Shown: one piece after another, positions 5,970-13,862 of the stretch | Layout: each line of letters opens with the position of its first letter | Position numbering within the stretch: the first letter of the stretch is position 1 | NCBI GenBank assembly: GCA_045531285.1 | Contig: JAZSDT010000040.1 | Span: forward strand, 1-15,006 | Reading direction: 5' to 3' | DNA: 15,006 nucleotides | Source of the DNA: RGIG6353 sp045531285 | GTDB taxonomy: Bacteria; Bacillota; Clostridia; Oscillospirales; SIG627 | The notes under the pieces: model-generated | The model's input: the letters and a program-made list of their open reading frames with translations, nothing else | Databases searched by the model: none | Told to the model about the DNA's origin: nothing | Translations under genes and position numbers: made by a program

Positions 5970-7521
5970 ATTTTTCTCCAAGTATATAGCTTTCAGCAAC
6001 TCTTAATCCGTCAAGAGCCGCACTTGTAATGCCACCTGCCCAGCCTGCACCTTCACCGCAAGGATATATTCCGCTGAATCCTATAGCCTCAAGCGTGTCA
6101 CCTCTTGCAATACGAACAGGTGATGAAGTGCGTGTTTCCACTCCCGTCAGCACAGCAGAAGTATCAGCAAAAAAGGAGTGCTTTCCTGCAAATCGGCGAA
6201 GTCCTGTTTTCAAAAGTGATGATACGTTATTTGGCAAAACGGAATGAAGATCGCATCCAATAACTCCATGAGGATAAGAAGGCTCAATTTTTCCAAAAGA
6301 AGCTGTGCTTTTGGATTCAAGAAAATCTCCCACCGTCTGAGCGGGCGCACGGTTATCACCGGCTACTTTCCATGCCGCACGTTCTATATTTCTTTGATAC
6401 TCTATTGCTCCCAAAGCGCTGTTACCGTAGTCGGATGCAAGTACGGATACAGCCAATGCCGCATTGGAATTCACTTCGTCACGGCTGTGATAACTCATAC
6501 CGTTGGTTACTATGGATTCGGCATCCGATGCAGAAGCCATAACAAGTCCTCCGGGACACATACAAAACGAGTATACTCCGCGATTTCCTTCTCTGTGTGA
6601 CACGGAATATTCTGCGGCAGGAAGCTTGTGAGCTGCTTTACCGTACATTGAGTATTCCACGTCAGCACGTTTATGCTCTATTCTCACACCTACGGAGAAA
6701 TCCTTGCCTTTTATGTCAAAGCCTTTTTCTAACAGCATTCTATAAGTGTCATGTGAGCTGTGACCGGTGGCGAGAAAAAGTGCAGGCGCAAAAATTCTGT
6801 CTTTTCCGTTTATCTCAGCTTCCACACCGTCGGGGAGAGGTTTAATGTCGGTCATTTTACTCGAGAAGTTCACCTGACCTCCAAGAGATATTATTTCCTC
6901 TCTTATATTTTTTACTACGTTTCTCAATAAATCTGTTCCCACGTGAGGCTTTGCTTGCGTGAGAATTTCCCCCGGTGCTCCGTGCTCGTGCAACGTTTTT
7001 AAAATAAACGACGTTCTTTTATCGTTTACTCTTGTAATAAGCTTACCGTCGGAAAAGGCACCTGCACCGCCTTCACCGAATTGAATGTTGGACAGTGTAT
7101 TAAGTTCTCCTGTACTAAGATATCTGGCTACACTTTCGGCACGTCTTTCAATTTTTTCTCCCTGTTCAAAAACGATAGGCTCATAGCCTTGCCTTGCAAG
7201 AAGCAGAGCGCAGAACATTCCACACGGACCAAAACCTATCACAACCGGATGAAGCTTATTTTTTGGGACAGGGACGTTAAGCTTATTATCCGGATAAGCT
7301 TCGTTTTCAAAGATGGTTATATTGGGGTTAGGTTTGATTTTTGTGCCGTCTTCCACGTTTACAAGGGCAGTAACAACAAATTTGATATCGTTTTTACGTC
7401 TGGCGTCTACCGATTTTTTATATACCGAGAAGGATTTGTACTCTATACCGAAGGAACGGAGAGTGGAAGCTATAGCTTCACTCTCCGACCTGTCGCAAGA
7501 GCATTGTATGTTTTTTACCAA
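5959..7521 (-). CDS. COG2509 FAD-dependent oxidoreductase family protein
   Basis: Flavoprotein of the widespread but poorly characterised COG2509 group, annotated as NAD(FAD)-utilizing dehydrogenases; 520 aa. An N-terminal domain of about 85 residues contains the DARRKNDIKFVV block (39-50) typical of the group. A dinucleotide-binding motif VIGFGPCGMF (94-103) follows, then a FAD-contacting region FGEGGAGAFSDGKL. The end GIYPCGEGAGWAGGITSAALDGLRVAE is the usual C-terminal FAD signature. Translation starts at TTG (7521); no better start exists downstream without losing the conserved N-terminal domain. It begins 11 bases after the cdaR stop and overlaps the RseC-like gene by 11 bases. Substrate unknown. 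Confidence 0.85.
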   Translation of the reverse strand: MVKNIQCSCDRSESEAIASTLRSFGIEYKSFSVYKKSVDARRKNDIKFVVTALVNVEDGTKIKPNPNITIFENEAYPDNKLNVPVPKNKLHPVVIGFGPCGMFCALLLARQGYEPIVFEQGEKIERRAESVARYLSTGELNTLSNIQFGEGGAGAFSDGKLITRVNDKRTSFILKTLHEHGAPGEILTQAKPHVGTDLLRNVVKNIREEIISLGGQVNFSSKMTDIKPLPDGVEAEINGKDRIFAPALFLATGHSSHDTYRMLLEKGFDIKGKDFSVGVRIEHKRADVEYSMYGKAAHKLPAAEYSVSHREGNRGVYSFCMCPGGLVMASASDAESIVTNGMSYHSRDEVNSNAALAVSVLASDYGNSALGAIEYQRNIERAAWKVAGDNRAPAQTVGDFLESKSTASFGKIEPSYPHGVIGCDLHSVLPNNVSSLLKTGLRRFAGKHSFFADTSAVLTGVETRTSSPVRIARGDTLEAIGFSGIYPCGEGAGWAGGITSAALDGLRVAESYILGEKYVK

Positions 7522-7532
7522 AAGCTCTATTT

Positions 7533-8807
7533 TTACTCACCTGCTTTTTCTGTTAGTTCAAAGCTTACCGAATATCCCGATTCATAAACAAAGTATGCAT
7601 AAGGCAGATCTTCCTTGAATTTAGGGTTGATATTTACAGTGTATATACCGTTTGATATATAGTTTGTAAGGTCGAGCTCCAACACTATATCGTCCAGTGT
7701 TATTGCTTTATCCGAGGCGTTTATTATGAGCAAAGACCAATCAATGTCTCCGAACTGTATATCAAGGAAATCCGGTTTGTTAATTAATTTTATGTTCTCG
7801 GGAGTTATGGAAATGTTTTGTTTTTTTACGTTTTTAACGTTCACTGTAATGGTAGCCGTATTCTGCATTCCCTCCAATTTCACGCCTTCGGGAAGCTTAA
7901 TAAGCGAGTTTACGGTATTTGTCAAAGCTTCTCCTATTACAGTTTGCTCGTTTATGGGGTCAAGCGTTATTTCCGTCAGCTCCTCCATTATCTTGGGGTC
8001 GCCCTTAACTTCAACAGTAGACGGTTTCACTTTAAAGCTTATTTGTGAATCGGAGAACGTATTGTTTGCCTGAGAAGTAGTAAGCGGCAGAGTTTTTGTC
8101 ATATACACAGGCTGTTTTATAACAACGGATTGCGGAGTGAGCCTAATGCTTGCTTCCGACATTTCTTCGTTGTTAATGTCAAGACATACTAGATTTGTCT
8201 TAGCTTCAACGCTTGAGTTGATAGCTCCGAAATCTACCTTTGCTACTACGCGATTGATTCGTTCTACTTCTGTGGCAGGACCGCTTACGGTGACTTTGGT
8301 CAATGCCTTTTCCTGAGCATCCGTAATCACGCAGTCGCCTATTTCGTGTGTAGTGCTGTAATATATGTCAGTCTCAATATCAAAGGACTTTGCTACGGTT
8401 TTATCTATTGCCACAGTAATATACCGTGGGTTAGTGGAAACTACTCTTGTACCGGCAGGGGCAACTACGGTGATTGGTAATTCGTGAGTTCCCGGTTCTG
8501 TCAGTTTTGACATATCAACCGTTGCTGTGATATCTTCGTAGTCTATTTTGTTCAGAGTGCTCTTTTTTCCGGAAAGAACAATGTTTGTTTCGTATACAGC
8601 ATTGGAAATTACCGAAAGTCCTGTTTCTGACATCATAATGTCTTTATTTCTCAGAGTGATAGCTACTGCATCAACGCTTTTTTCTGACGTTGGACTTTCT
8701 ACCTCTGAAACGTAAAACCAAAGGAGAAGTGCACACAGCAAAGAGACAACTCTCAAAGCTAAGGATTTGTTAAAGATACTGTTCGCTTTTTTGTTGTTTT
8801 CTTCCAT
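7533..8807 (-). CDS. cdaR: CdaR, YbbR-domain regulator of diadenylate cyclase
   Basis: Membrane-anchored extracytoplasmic protein, the usual partner and regulator of CdaA; 424 aa. One N-terminal membrane segment (residues about 15-33, LALRVVSLLCALLLWFYVS) is followed by about four YbbR-type beta domains with phrases such as VTVSGPATEVERINRVVAKVD and VEVKGDPKIMEELTEITLDPI. The start ATG at 8807 lies two bases after the cdaA stop and uses the GGAG at the end of cdaA. The normal neighbour glmM is not found downstream in this window; the COG2509 flavoprotein gene takes its place. Confidence 0.92.
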   Translation of the reverse strand: MEENNKKANSIFNKSLALRVVSLLCALLLWFYVSEVESPTSEKSVDAVAITLRNKDIMMSETGLSVISNAVYETNIVLSGKKSTLNKIDYEDITATVDMSKLTEPGTHELPITVVAPAGTRVVSTNPRYITVAIDKTVAKSFDIETDIYYSTTHEIGDCVITDAQEKALTKVTVSGPATEVERINRVVAKVDFGAINSSVEAKTNLVCLDINNEEMSEASIRLTPQSVVIKQPVYMTKTLPLTTSQANNTFSDSQISFKVKPSTVEVKGDPKIMEELTEITLDPINEQTVIGEALTNTVNSLIKLPEGVKLEGMQNTATITVNVKNVKKQNISITPENIKLINKPDFLDIQFGDIDWSLLIINASDKAITLDDIVLELDLTNYISNGIYTVNINPKFKEDLPYAYFVYESGYSVSFELTEKAGE

Positions 8808-8809
8808 TG

Positions 8810-9664
8810 CTATTTATCTCCTTCCTTGAGTTTTGGGAATTTTATTTTCTTTCTTACAGGGGCTTCTTCTCCTATCAGCTCCTGTTCGAGCCTTTCTTTT
8901 AAAGTGTCATAGTTATAGTCGCGTACCAGCTGTCCGCCTTCAGCAATAGAAATATTACCTGTTTCCTCGGAAACTATAAGTACGAGGGCGTCGCTGTTTT
9001 CACTCATACCTATTGCGGCACGGTGACGAGTTCCTACGTTTCTGATTATGTTTGTATTGTAGGAGAGGGGCAGAAAGCATCCGCAAGCGTGCACTCGGTT
9101 GTCACGGATGATTACCGCACCGTCGTGAAGCGGTGCTTTATTGAAGAAAATATTTTTGAGAAGGAATATATTAACGTCGGCATTAACTGTAACGCCTGTT
9201 TTTATGATATCTCCCAGCTTTGTGCCTCGTTCTATTACGATCAGAGCACCTGTCTTGGTAGCCGACAGGTCTTGAGCCAGATTGCAAAGCGTTTCAACGG
9301 TTTTCTTTGTCTGTGTCTCATCACCCGATTCGCGCAGATTCAGGTTCTTCACAGATTCATTTCCCACCTCTTCTAGCATAGAACGTATCTCGGGTTGGAA
9401 AATAATGAATATAGCCAAAAGTCCTACCTGGACGATGTTCTTCAGAATATACGTGAGTACGTTGAACTTGAAAAGTGAGCTTATTCCAAGAACAGTAAAC
9501 AGCAACAGTATACCTACTGCCAGTTTTCCCGCTCTTCTGTCACGGATAAAAACGATAAGATAGTAGAAGAGTACCGAAACTACAAGAATATCTACGATGT
9601 CGTTTAAACCAACTGTCCTGAATTGGTTGAAAATGTAAGCAAAGAAATCCTTTACTGCACTCAT
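8810..9664 (-). CDS. cdaA: CdaA diadenylate cyclase
   Basis: Makes cyclic di-AMP from two ATP. 284 aa from the ATG at 9664, which has a GGGAG site 7 bases upstream; an in-frame ATG at 9697 lacks one. Three membrane segments (about 23-40, 48-65, 70-90) anchor a DAC (DisA_N) domain with the nucleotide-binding motifs DGA (181-183) and GTRHRAA (211-217) intact, so it should be active. It is the first gene of a tightly packed minus-strand run to the subtilase. Cyclic di-AMP typically controls potassium and osmolyte transport and cell-wall balance. Confidence 0.95.
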   Translation of the reverse strand: MSAVKDFFAYIFNQFRTVGLNDIVDILVVSVLFYYLIVFIRDRRAGKLAVGILLLFTVLGISSLFKFNVLTYILKNIVQVGLLAIFIIFQPEIRSMLEEVGNESVKNLNLRESGDETQTKKTVETLCNLAQDLSATKTGALIVIERGTKLGDIIKTGVTVNADVNIFLLKNIFFNKAPLHDGAVIIRDNRVHACGCFLPLSYNTNIIRNVGTRHRAAIGMSENSDALVLIVSEETGNISIAEGGQLVRDYNYDTLKERLEQELIGEEAPVRKKIKFPKLKEGDK

Positions 9665-9702
9665 TGTCAAGCTCCCTTCGGATATATTATTATTCATTAT
9701 AA

Positions 9703-9732
9703 ATCATAACATATTTTGTGCCATTTTGTAAA
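9703..9732 (-). promoter_or_regulatory. Promoter of cdaA operon
   Basis: On the minus strand, TTTACA (9732-9727), an 18-base spacer, and TATGAT (9708-9703). This lies about 40 bases upstream of the cdaA ATG, in the AT-rich gap between divergent genes. Confidence 0.5.
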
Positions 9733-9781
9733 TGTTTTTTTGTCAAAAAAACAAATTATTTTTTTCATGTTTTTTCAAGGC

Positions 9782-9811
9782 TTTAACTTCTTTATTTTTT
9801 TGGCATATTAT
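9782..9811 (+). promoter_or_regulatory. Possible promoter of DUF3343/aminotransferase pair
   Basis: TTTAAC (9782-9787), 18 bases, TATTAT (9806-9811), followed after ten bases by AGGGGAGG and the GTG start at 9836. The -35 match is modest. Confidence 0.35.
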
Positions 9812-9835
9812 AACACCGAAAGGGGAGGTGAAAAG

Positions 9836-10045
9836 GTGGCAGAACAAAACAGTTATTTTCTTGAGCTCGGTTCCATAACCCAAGCTCACAAGGCCCAAAA
9901 GCTTCTGCAAGAGAAAGGAATAGTGTCAACAGTCGGTAAAAAGCCGTCATCTTCAAGAGGCTGTAGCTACGGTATACACGTGAAGGGCAGAAAAAAAGAA
10001 GAGGTCACCCTATTACTCAGAGCTTCCTCTGTTAAAATTTTGTAA
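9836..10045 (+). CDS. DUF3343 protein (putative Se/S carrier-like)
   Basis: 69-aa protein from a GTG start at 9836, 7 bases after AGGGGAGG (9821-9828). The open frame continues upstream to 9716 but that part is AT-rich, low-complexity and has no ribosome site. YFLELGSITQAHKAQKLLQEKGI (residues about 7-29) and the later Cys in RGCSYGIHV match the DUF3343 pattern. That family is often encoded beside class V aminotransferase (cysteine desulfurase-like) genes and is proposed to carry selenium or sulfur. Here it is followed by just such a gene 14 bases downstream, supporting a joint role. The direct function is not established. Confidence 0.75.
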   Translation: MAEQNSYFLELGSITQAHKAQKLLQEKGIVSTVGKKPSSSRGCSYGIHVKGRKKEEVTLLLRASSVKIL

Positions 10046-10059
10046 AGGAGGTGACGTTG

Positions 10060-11211
10060 TTGATATATATGGATAACAGTGCCACATCCTACCCCAAACC
10101 ACGCGAAGTCACAAGAGCAGCGAAAAAGTCGTTGACAGAGTGCTTTGCTAATCCGGGCAGAAGCACGTTTCGGGATGCGCTGAAAGTCTCGGACACTCTT
10201 TTTGAAGCGCGGTGTTCGGTTGCTGATTTGGTCGGAGCTTCCCCCGAAAATATTATATTTACATACAATGCAACGTATGCACTCAATATTGCACTTCACG
10301 GAGTAATAAAAAGCGGCATGACAGTAGCATTTGACAGCTTTGCTCATAATTCTGTTTTACGGCCTTTGTATGCCTTGGAGGAAAATTGTGTAAACTTGAA
10401 GATGCTTGACACGGATCTTCTTCGAGACAGCGTGATAATTTCATCCTTTGAAAAGCTCGTGAAGGCTCAAAAGGTGGATGTTTTGGTACTGACCCATACT
10501 TCAAACGTTACAGGTAAACAGCTTCCCGTGAAGCAGTTGTCCGATATATGCCGTAAAAACGGAATTATTCTTATTGTTGACGGGTCACAAGGAATCGGAA
10601 GCTGTGATATAAATATGGAGAAGCTTGACATAGATATTCTTGCATCATCGGGTCATAAAGGACTTTACGGTATAATGGGAACGGGATTCCTGGCAATACG
10701 CGATGGTATTGGGGTTGACATATCACCGCTGATATCGGGTGGAAGCGGTATATATTCTCTTGACAGAAAAATGCCGACGGAGCTTCCCGAAAGGCTTGAA
10801 GCCGGTACTGTGGGAATGCCCGGGATAGTATCAATGAAGGCGGGTTCCGAGTACCTTCTTCGCGTTGGCGTGGAAGAAATAGGCTACAGGGAGAAATTGC
10901 TTCGCTCAAGACTTGTGGACGGTCTTTCGTCCATACACGGAATTAAGGTATATAATGCTGAGGTCAATGCTAAATCTATTGTTCTTTTTAATTTTACATC
11001 CATATCTTTGGCAAAGGGAGCTGATATGTTGGACCGCGAAAACATAGCACTCAGAGCGGGGTATCACTGTGCACCTTTAGCGCACAAGCTGTTAAAAAAC
11101 GGCAATGACGGCTATGACGGAGCACTTCGGTTGAGCGTGGGATATTTTAACACTCTATCCGAATGCGAAAAGGTATTAAAGGCTGTTTCGCATATTGCAA
11201 AATTTCATTAG
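10060..11211 (+). CDS. Class V aminotransferase / cysteine desulfurase family protein
   Basis: PLP enzyme of the cysteine desulfurase (CsdA/NifS/SufS-like) superfamily, 383 aa. The start is TTG at 10060, 7 bases after the AAGGAGG site (10046-10052), giving MIYMDNSATSYPKP, the expected N-terminus; GTG 10051 overlaps the ribosome site. The PLP lysine is Lys200 in SSGHKGLYG, the cofactor-binding Asp is Asp174 in LIVDGSQG, and the candidate sulfur-accepting Cys337 lies in RAGYHCAPLAHK. GALRLSVGYFNT closes the fold. Expected chemistry is removal of sulfur (or selenium) from cysteine (or selenocysteine). The partner may be the DUF3343 protein immediately upstream; no iscU/sufU gene is adjacent. Confidence 0.85.
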   Translation: MIYMDNSATSYPKPREVTRAAKKSLTECFANPGRSTFRDALKVSDTLFEARCSVADLVGASPENIIFTYNATYALNIALHGVIKSGMTVAFDSFAHNSVLRPLYALEENCVNLKMLDTDLLRDSVIISSFEKLVKAQKVDVLVLTHTSNVTGKQLPVKQLSDICRKNGIILIVDGSQGIGSCDINMEKLDIDILASSGHKGLYGIMGTGFLAIRDGIGVDISPLISGGSGIYSLDRKMPTELPERLEAGTVGMPGIVSMKAGSEYLLRVGVEEIGYREKLLRSRLVDGLSSIHGIKVYNAEVNAKSIVLFNFTSISLAKGADMLDRENIALRAGYHCAPLAHKLLKNGNDGYDGALRLSVGYFNTLSECEKVLKAVSHIAKFH

Positions 11212-11215
11212 CCTG

Positions 11216-11244
11216 TTGATATATTTTTTGTTATGTGGTATAAT
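11216..11244 (+). promoter_or_regulatory. Strong promoter of ZIP transporter gene
   Basis: TTGATA (11216-11221), 17 bases, TATAAT (11239-11244) preceded by TGG, an extended -10. It lies immediately after the aminotransferase stop, so the transporter is probably its own transcription unit. No metal-regulator box like those at feoA is obvious here. Confidence 0.75.
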
Positions 11245-11276
11245 ATGCAAAAAATGTGAAAGAAAAGGTTATTGCT

Positions 11277-12041
11277 ATGGAAATGGTGTTGCTTACGGCT
11301 CTTGGTGTTGGAGGCGCTACGGTTATAGGTGCGCTTCTTGGAGTGGTGTTTAAGAATACGACACATAAATTCAGCGACGTAGTACTTTCCTTTGCGGCGG
11401 GAGTTATGCTCGCTGCCGCTGTTATCGGTTTGATACTCCCTTCGCTTGAATATGGAGGCAAGCTGTCTCTTGTCGTAACGGTGGCAGGAGTATTCTGCGG
11501 TGCTCTGTGCGTCAATCTTATCGATAAGCTGGTACCTCATTTGCACAAGCTGGTGGGTACTGCATCGGGAGAGGAAGCACATCCACGAAAAAACGAACAG
11601 CTCAGCCGAGTGTTACTGTTTGTTATTGCCATAGCAATTCATAATCTGCCGGAAGGAATAGCCGCCGGCGTAGGATTTGGAACAGGGAATACTGCAGAGG
11701 CTATGACTATAGCTTTGGGTATAGCTTTGCAGAATATACCGGAGGGTATGGTAATAATAGGACCGATGCTTGCTACGGGTATTAGCAGTGGAAAAACTTT
11801 TGCAATTGCGGCGTTTACTGGTGTGATTGAAGTAGTTGGAACACTTGTCGGATATTTTGCGGTGAGCGTTTCAACTGCAATTTTGCCGTTTGCACTTGCA
11901 TTTGCAGGAGGAACTATGTTATACGTAGTCAGTGATGAAATGATTCCTGAAACTCATGCGCACGGCTGTGAGAGGGGAGCTACATATTCGCTCATAGCAG
12001 GATTTTTGCTTATGTTGGTTTTTGACGTATTACTTGGATAG
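11277..12041 (+). CDS. ZIP family metal transporter (GufA-like)
   Basis: Cytoplasmic-membrane importer for divalent metal (zinc, iron or manganese; specificity not visible), 254 aa with about eight membrane segments. The start is ATG 11277, 8 bases after AAAAGG; an in-frame ATG at 11256 lacks a site. The metal-site signatures are intact: HNLPEGIAAG (122-131) in the fourth segment, QNIPEGMVI (152-160) in the fifth, and DEMIPETH (220-227) near the end. A His-containing loop (VPHLHKL, GEEAHPRK) lies between segments 3 and 4. The stop TAG (12039-12041) abuts the hairpin end of repeat copy 5. No own terminator is seen. Confidence 0.9.
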   Translation: MEMVLLTALGVGGATVIGALLGVVFKNTTHKFSDVVLSFAAGVMLAAAVIGLILPSLEYGGKLSLVVTVAGVFCGALCVNLIDKLVPHLHKLVGTASGEEAHPRKNEQLSRVLLFVIAIAIHNLPEGIAAGVGFGTGNTAEAMTIALGIALQNIPEGMVIIGPMLATGISSGKTFAIAAFTGVIEVVGTLVGYFAVSVSTAILPFALAFAGGTMLYVVSDEMIPETHAHGCERGATYSLIAGFLLMLVFDVLLG

Positions 12042-12145
12042 AAAAGCTAAGAGCCTCCGCCGGCAATTTTCACCTATCGTAACATTTGAATATAACCCAA
12101 CAACGTAAGACGGCGAGGATGTTTTAATGCAATTTCCTACAATAT
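12042..12145 (-). repeat. Terminator-tailed repeat element, copy 5 (minus orientation, hairpin decayed)
   Basis: Reverse-oriented copy. On the minus strand it begins right after the terminator T-run of the PAP2-like gene with GTAGGAAATTGCATTAAAA, holds CTCGCC and the GTTACGATAGG block, and reaches the stop of the opposing ZIP gene. The GGCGAG arm has become GGTGAA and the usual hairpin is replaced by a weaker AGGCT-CTT-AGCTT stem before TTTC. Confidence 0.85.
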
Positions 12146-12181
12146 AAAAAGTGGGGGCTGTAATTATTTTACAGCCTCCAC
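12146..12181 (-). terminator. Intrinsic terminator of acyltransferase/PAP2 operon
   Basis: On the minus strand, GTGGAGGCTGTAA pairs with TTACAGCCCCCAC (13 bp with one G-T pair, 5-base loop), followed by TTTTTATA. It lies 19 bases after the PAP2-like stop. Repeat copy 5 starts at its T-run. Confidence 0.9.
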
Positions 12182-12199
12182 GATGTTTATGGGATACTC

Positions 12200-12868
12200 T
12201 TATTTTTGTTTTTGGAGCCACGGACTTTTGAATACCAATATTTCTGCAATAATACCTACCGGGATGGCGGCGAAAAAGTCGCTTGCTGAATGTTGCTTTA
12301 TAAACATAGTTGATAGGCATATACAAATTACAGCAAACACAACAAAAGCTTTCCAAAGCTTTGATGCGTTCTTCTCCTTCAGCCACACCGATGCAATACC
12401 AAACGAATAGGCGCAGTGCAGGGAAGGGAACACTCCTGTATTTGTATCAAACGAATATAGAAGCTTTACACAGTCTGTAAGAAAATTGTCTCGCGGAAAT
12501 TCTACAGGTCTCAAATTTTGGCAGCTTGGATATATAATGTAAACTGCCATTGCGATAATTTGAGTAATGATAATATAAGTTTGCAGCTTTTTAAAGCTGT
12601 CCACGTTATATAGCAGGAAGTAACCAAGAGAGACGACTATTAACAGATACCAAAAAACGTACGGAATAAGAAATCCCTCGTGAAAAGGTATAATATCGTC
12701 AATGGGATTGTGTATTACGTGACAGCTTGAGACAGGGATGAGATTTTCTGTGAGAAAAAACAAAATAAAATAACCTATCCACCCCAATAAAAGCTTAAGG
12801 TGTGAAAACCGCGGTTCATTTATTTTTGACAGCCTGAATTCACGGTAATCAATAATCGGTTTTCTCAA
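12200..12868 (-). CDS. PAP2 superfamily membrane phosphatase-like protein
   Basis: 222-aa integral membrane protein of the PAP2 (lipid phosphatase / inositolphosphotransferase-like) superfamily. About five to six membrane segments are seen. The three motif regions are YPSCQNLRP (113-121, motif 1 with Arg-Pro but no clear leading Lys), FPSLHCAYSF (147-156, motif 2 with His151) and STMFIKQHSASDFFAA (186-201, motif 3 with His193 and Asp197; the usual SR is ST). Motif 3 of the SxxxxxxHxxxD form is seen in the PAP2_3/AUR1-like branch. The start is TTG 12868, 8 bases after GGAGGT, overlapping the acyltransferase gene by 20 bases, so the two are co-translated. Pairing with an acyltransferase suggests phospholipid or glycolipid synthesis; the substrate is unknown. 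Confidence 0.8.
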   Translation of the reverse strand: MRKPIIDYREFRLSKINEPRFSHLKLLLGWIGYFILFFLTENLIPVSSCHVIHNPIDDIIPFHEGFLIPYVFWYLLIVVSLGYFLLYNVDSFKKLQTYIIITQIIAMAVYIIYPSCQNLRPVEFPRDNFLTDCVKLLYSFDTNTGVFPSLHCAYSFGIASVWLKEKNASKLWKAFVVFAVICICLSTMFIKQHSASDFFAAIPVGIIAEILVFKSPWLQKQK

Positions 12869-13616
12869 TTTTTAATACCTCCACTTTGTTTGACGGATAA
12901 TCCTTTTTTGGAATATTTCGGTACGGTATAACTGTGTGCTGTGGTAATTCTGTGGCAATTTTGGTTATTTCATTCATAAGATGCTTACATATTCGCTGAC
13001 GTTCTTCCTGTGGATCTGCTTGAGGCGAAAAGGTGACAGGCTTTCCAAAATACATTTTTTTCAGCTTGGGAGCAATGTACAGCGGAACAAATTTAAGTTC
13101 TTTTTCGGACCGGTTGCAATAGGTACGTGCAACGTCTACGAATCTATCCTGAAAGTCATAAATTATATTGTTGAAGCTTTTATCATGCTCAGGAAAAATG
13201 ACAATACTCTTACCTTCCTGAAGTTTGTTTACTGTGTCTCGGAAGGTGCTCAGTATTCGTGTATCTTTGTGTACGGCAATTGTTCGCGCATTGTTGAATA
13301 TCGCTACGGAAAGCGGTGCAATTACGTACGAAAGCAATTTAAAAAAGGGACGTTGATATTTTGGCTTTTGAGACCAAAAATCGCTGTAAGCGTAAGACGG
13401 TACTTCCTTTAGCTCCATCATTTGTCCGGCACACCAAGTATAACAGTTATCCGGAAGATACAGCTCGCACGCGATAGGCCCGTGTATTTGGGCATGATTC
13501 CCTACAAATATAACAGGCTCTTTGGGAAGGCTGTTAAAATCTATTAGTTCTATATGTGGATAGAAAAGCTTTACAGCTCCTCGAACAGCTTTGAAAAAAA
13601 TAACTCCTGTTTTCAT
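12849..13616 (-). CDS. PlsC-like lysophospholipid acyltransferase family protein with altered motif
   Basis: 255-aa protein related to 1-acylglycerol-3-phosphate acyltransferases. The start ATG at 13616 has GAGGT 6 bases upstream. Motif I is VGNHAQIHGPI (38-48): His41 is present, but the Asp of HX4D is Gly46, with His45 next to it. The arginine/aromatic region FNNARTIAV (107-115) and motif III IVIFPEHD (138-145, FPEH instead of FPEG) are recognisable, followed by KFVPLYIAPKLKKMYFGKPV. There is no clear membrane span; peripheral association is likely. The missing Asp means that acyltransferase activity is not assured. It forms an operon with the PAP2-like gene. A 24-bp palindrome lies about 75-95 bases upstream of the start. 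Confidence 0.75.
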   Translation of the reverse strand: MKTGVIFFKAVRGAVKLFYPHIELIDFNSLPKEPVIFVGNHAQIHGPIACELYLPDNCYTWCAGQMMELKEVPSYAYSDFWSQKPKYQRPFFKLLSYVIAPLSVAIFNNARTIAVHKDTRILSTFRDTVNKLQEGKSIVIFPEHDKSFNNIIYDFQDRFVDVARTYCNRSEKELKFVPLYIAPKLKKMYFGKPVTFSPQADPQEERQRICKHLMNEITKIATELPQHTVIPYRNIPKKDYPSNKVEVLKIEKTDY

Positions 13617-13688
13617 AAGATACCTCGTTGACAGTATGGTTGAGCACTGTATTGATTCTAGCTTATAAAAGTCAACCCTTATTCAACT

Positions 13689-13712
13689 AAAGTTCAACAA
13701 TTGTTGAACTTT
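13689..13712. promoter_or_regulatory. Perfect 24-bp palindrome (candidate operator)
   Basis: Two 12-base half-sites AAAGTTCAACAA and its exact reverse complement meet with no spacer. Extra partial half-sites flank it: TTCAACTAA (13683-13691) and TTTGAAAC (13710-13717). It lies upstream of the acyltransferase/PAP2 operon, next to a TTGACT hexamer on the minus strand at about 13675, so a dimeric repressor site is a fair reading. No T-run follows, so a terminator is unlikely. The regulator is not identified. Confidence 0.6.
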
Positions 13713-13732
13713 GAAACTAAAACTTCAAAAAT

Positions 13733-13774
13733 AAAAAGCGGCCGGCAGCTGCAGGCAACGTCACCGCAGTTGCC
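13733..13774 (-). repeat. Possible degraded remnant of the repeat family
   Basis: Read on the minus strand, 13758-13733 matches the TTGCC-hairpin-CTTTTT end of the repeat family at about 20 of 26 positions, with several stem pairs lost. Next to it GGCAAC (13754-13759) and GTTGCC (13769-13774) can pair. The CTCGCC block is not found, so the relationship is uncertain. Nothing else is seen in 13775-13825. Confidence 0.3.
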
Positions 13775-13831
13775 TCATATCAGCCCAAGTGAATTCTGCG
13801 TACTTGCCGAGAAATTCTATATAACGTAAAA

Positions 13832-13859
13832 AAACAGAGCACTACAAGATGCTCTGTTT
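13832..13859 (-). terminator. Terminator of tRNA-Pro gene
   Basis: On the minus strand AAACAGAGCA pairs with TGCTCTGTTT around an 8-base loop, followed by a T-run of about seven. It starts four bases after the tRNA CCA end. Confidence 0.88.
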
Positions 13860-13862
13860 TAT

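Noticed and set aside
7081..7587. 168-aa plus-strand open frame
   Set aside because: It is a shadow of the COG2509 flavoprotein and cdaR end on the opposite strand; no family features.
9716..9835. N-terminal extension of the DUF3343 protein
   Set aside because: Translation of this AT-rich stretch is Phe/Lys-rich low complexity with no ribosome site, and it overlaps promoter-like sequence; the GTG at 9836 has a strong site.
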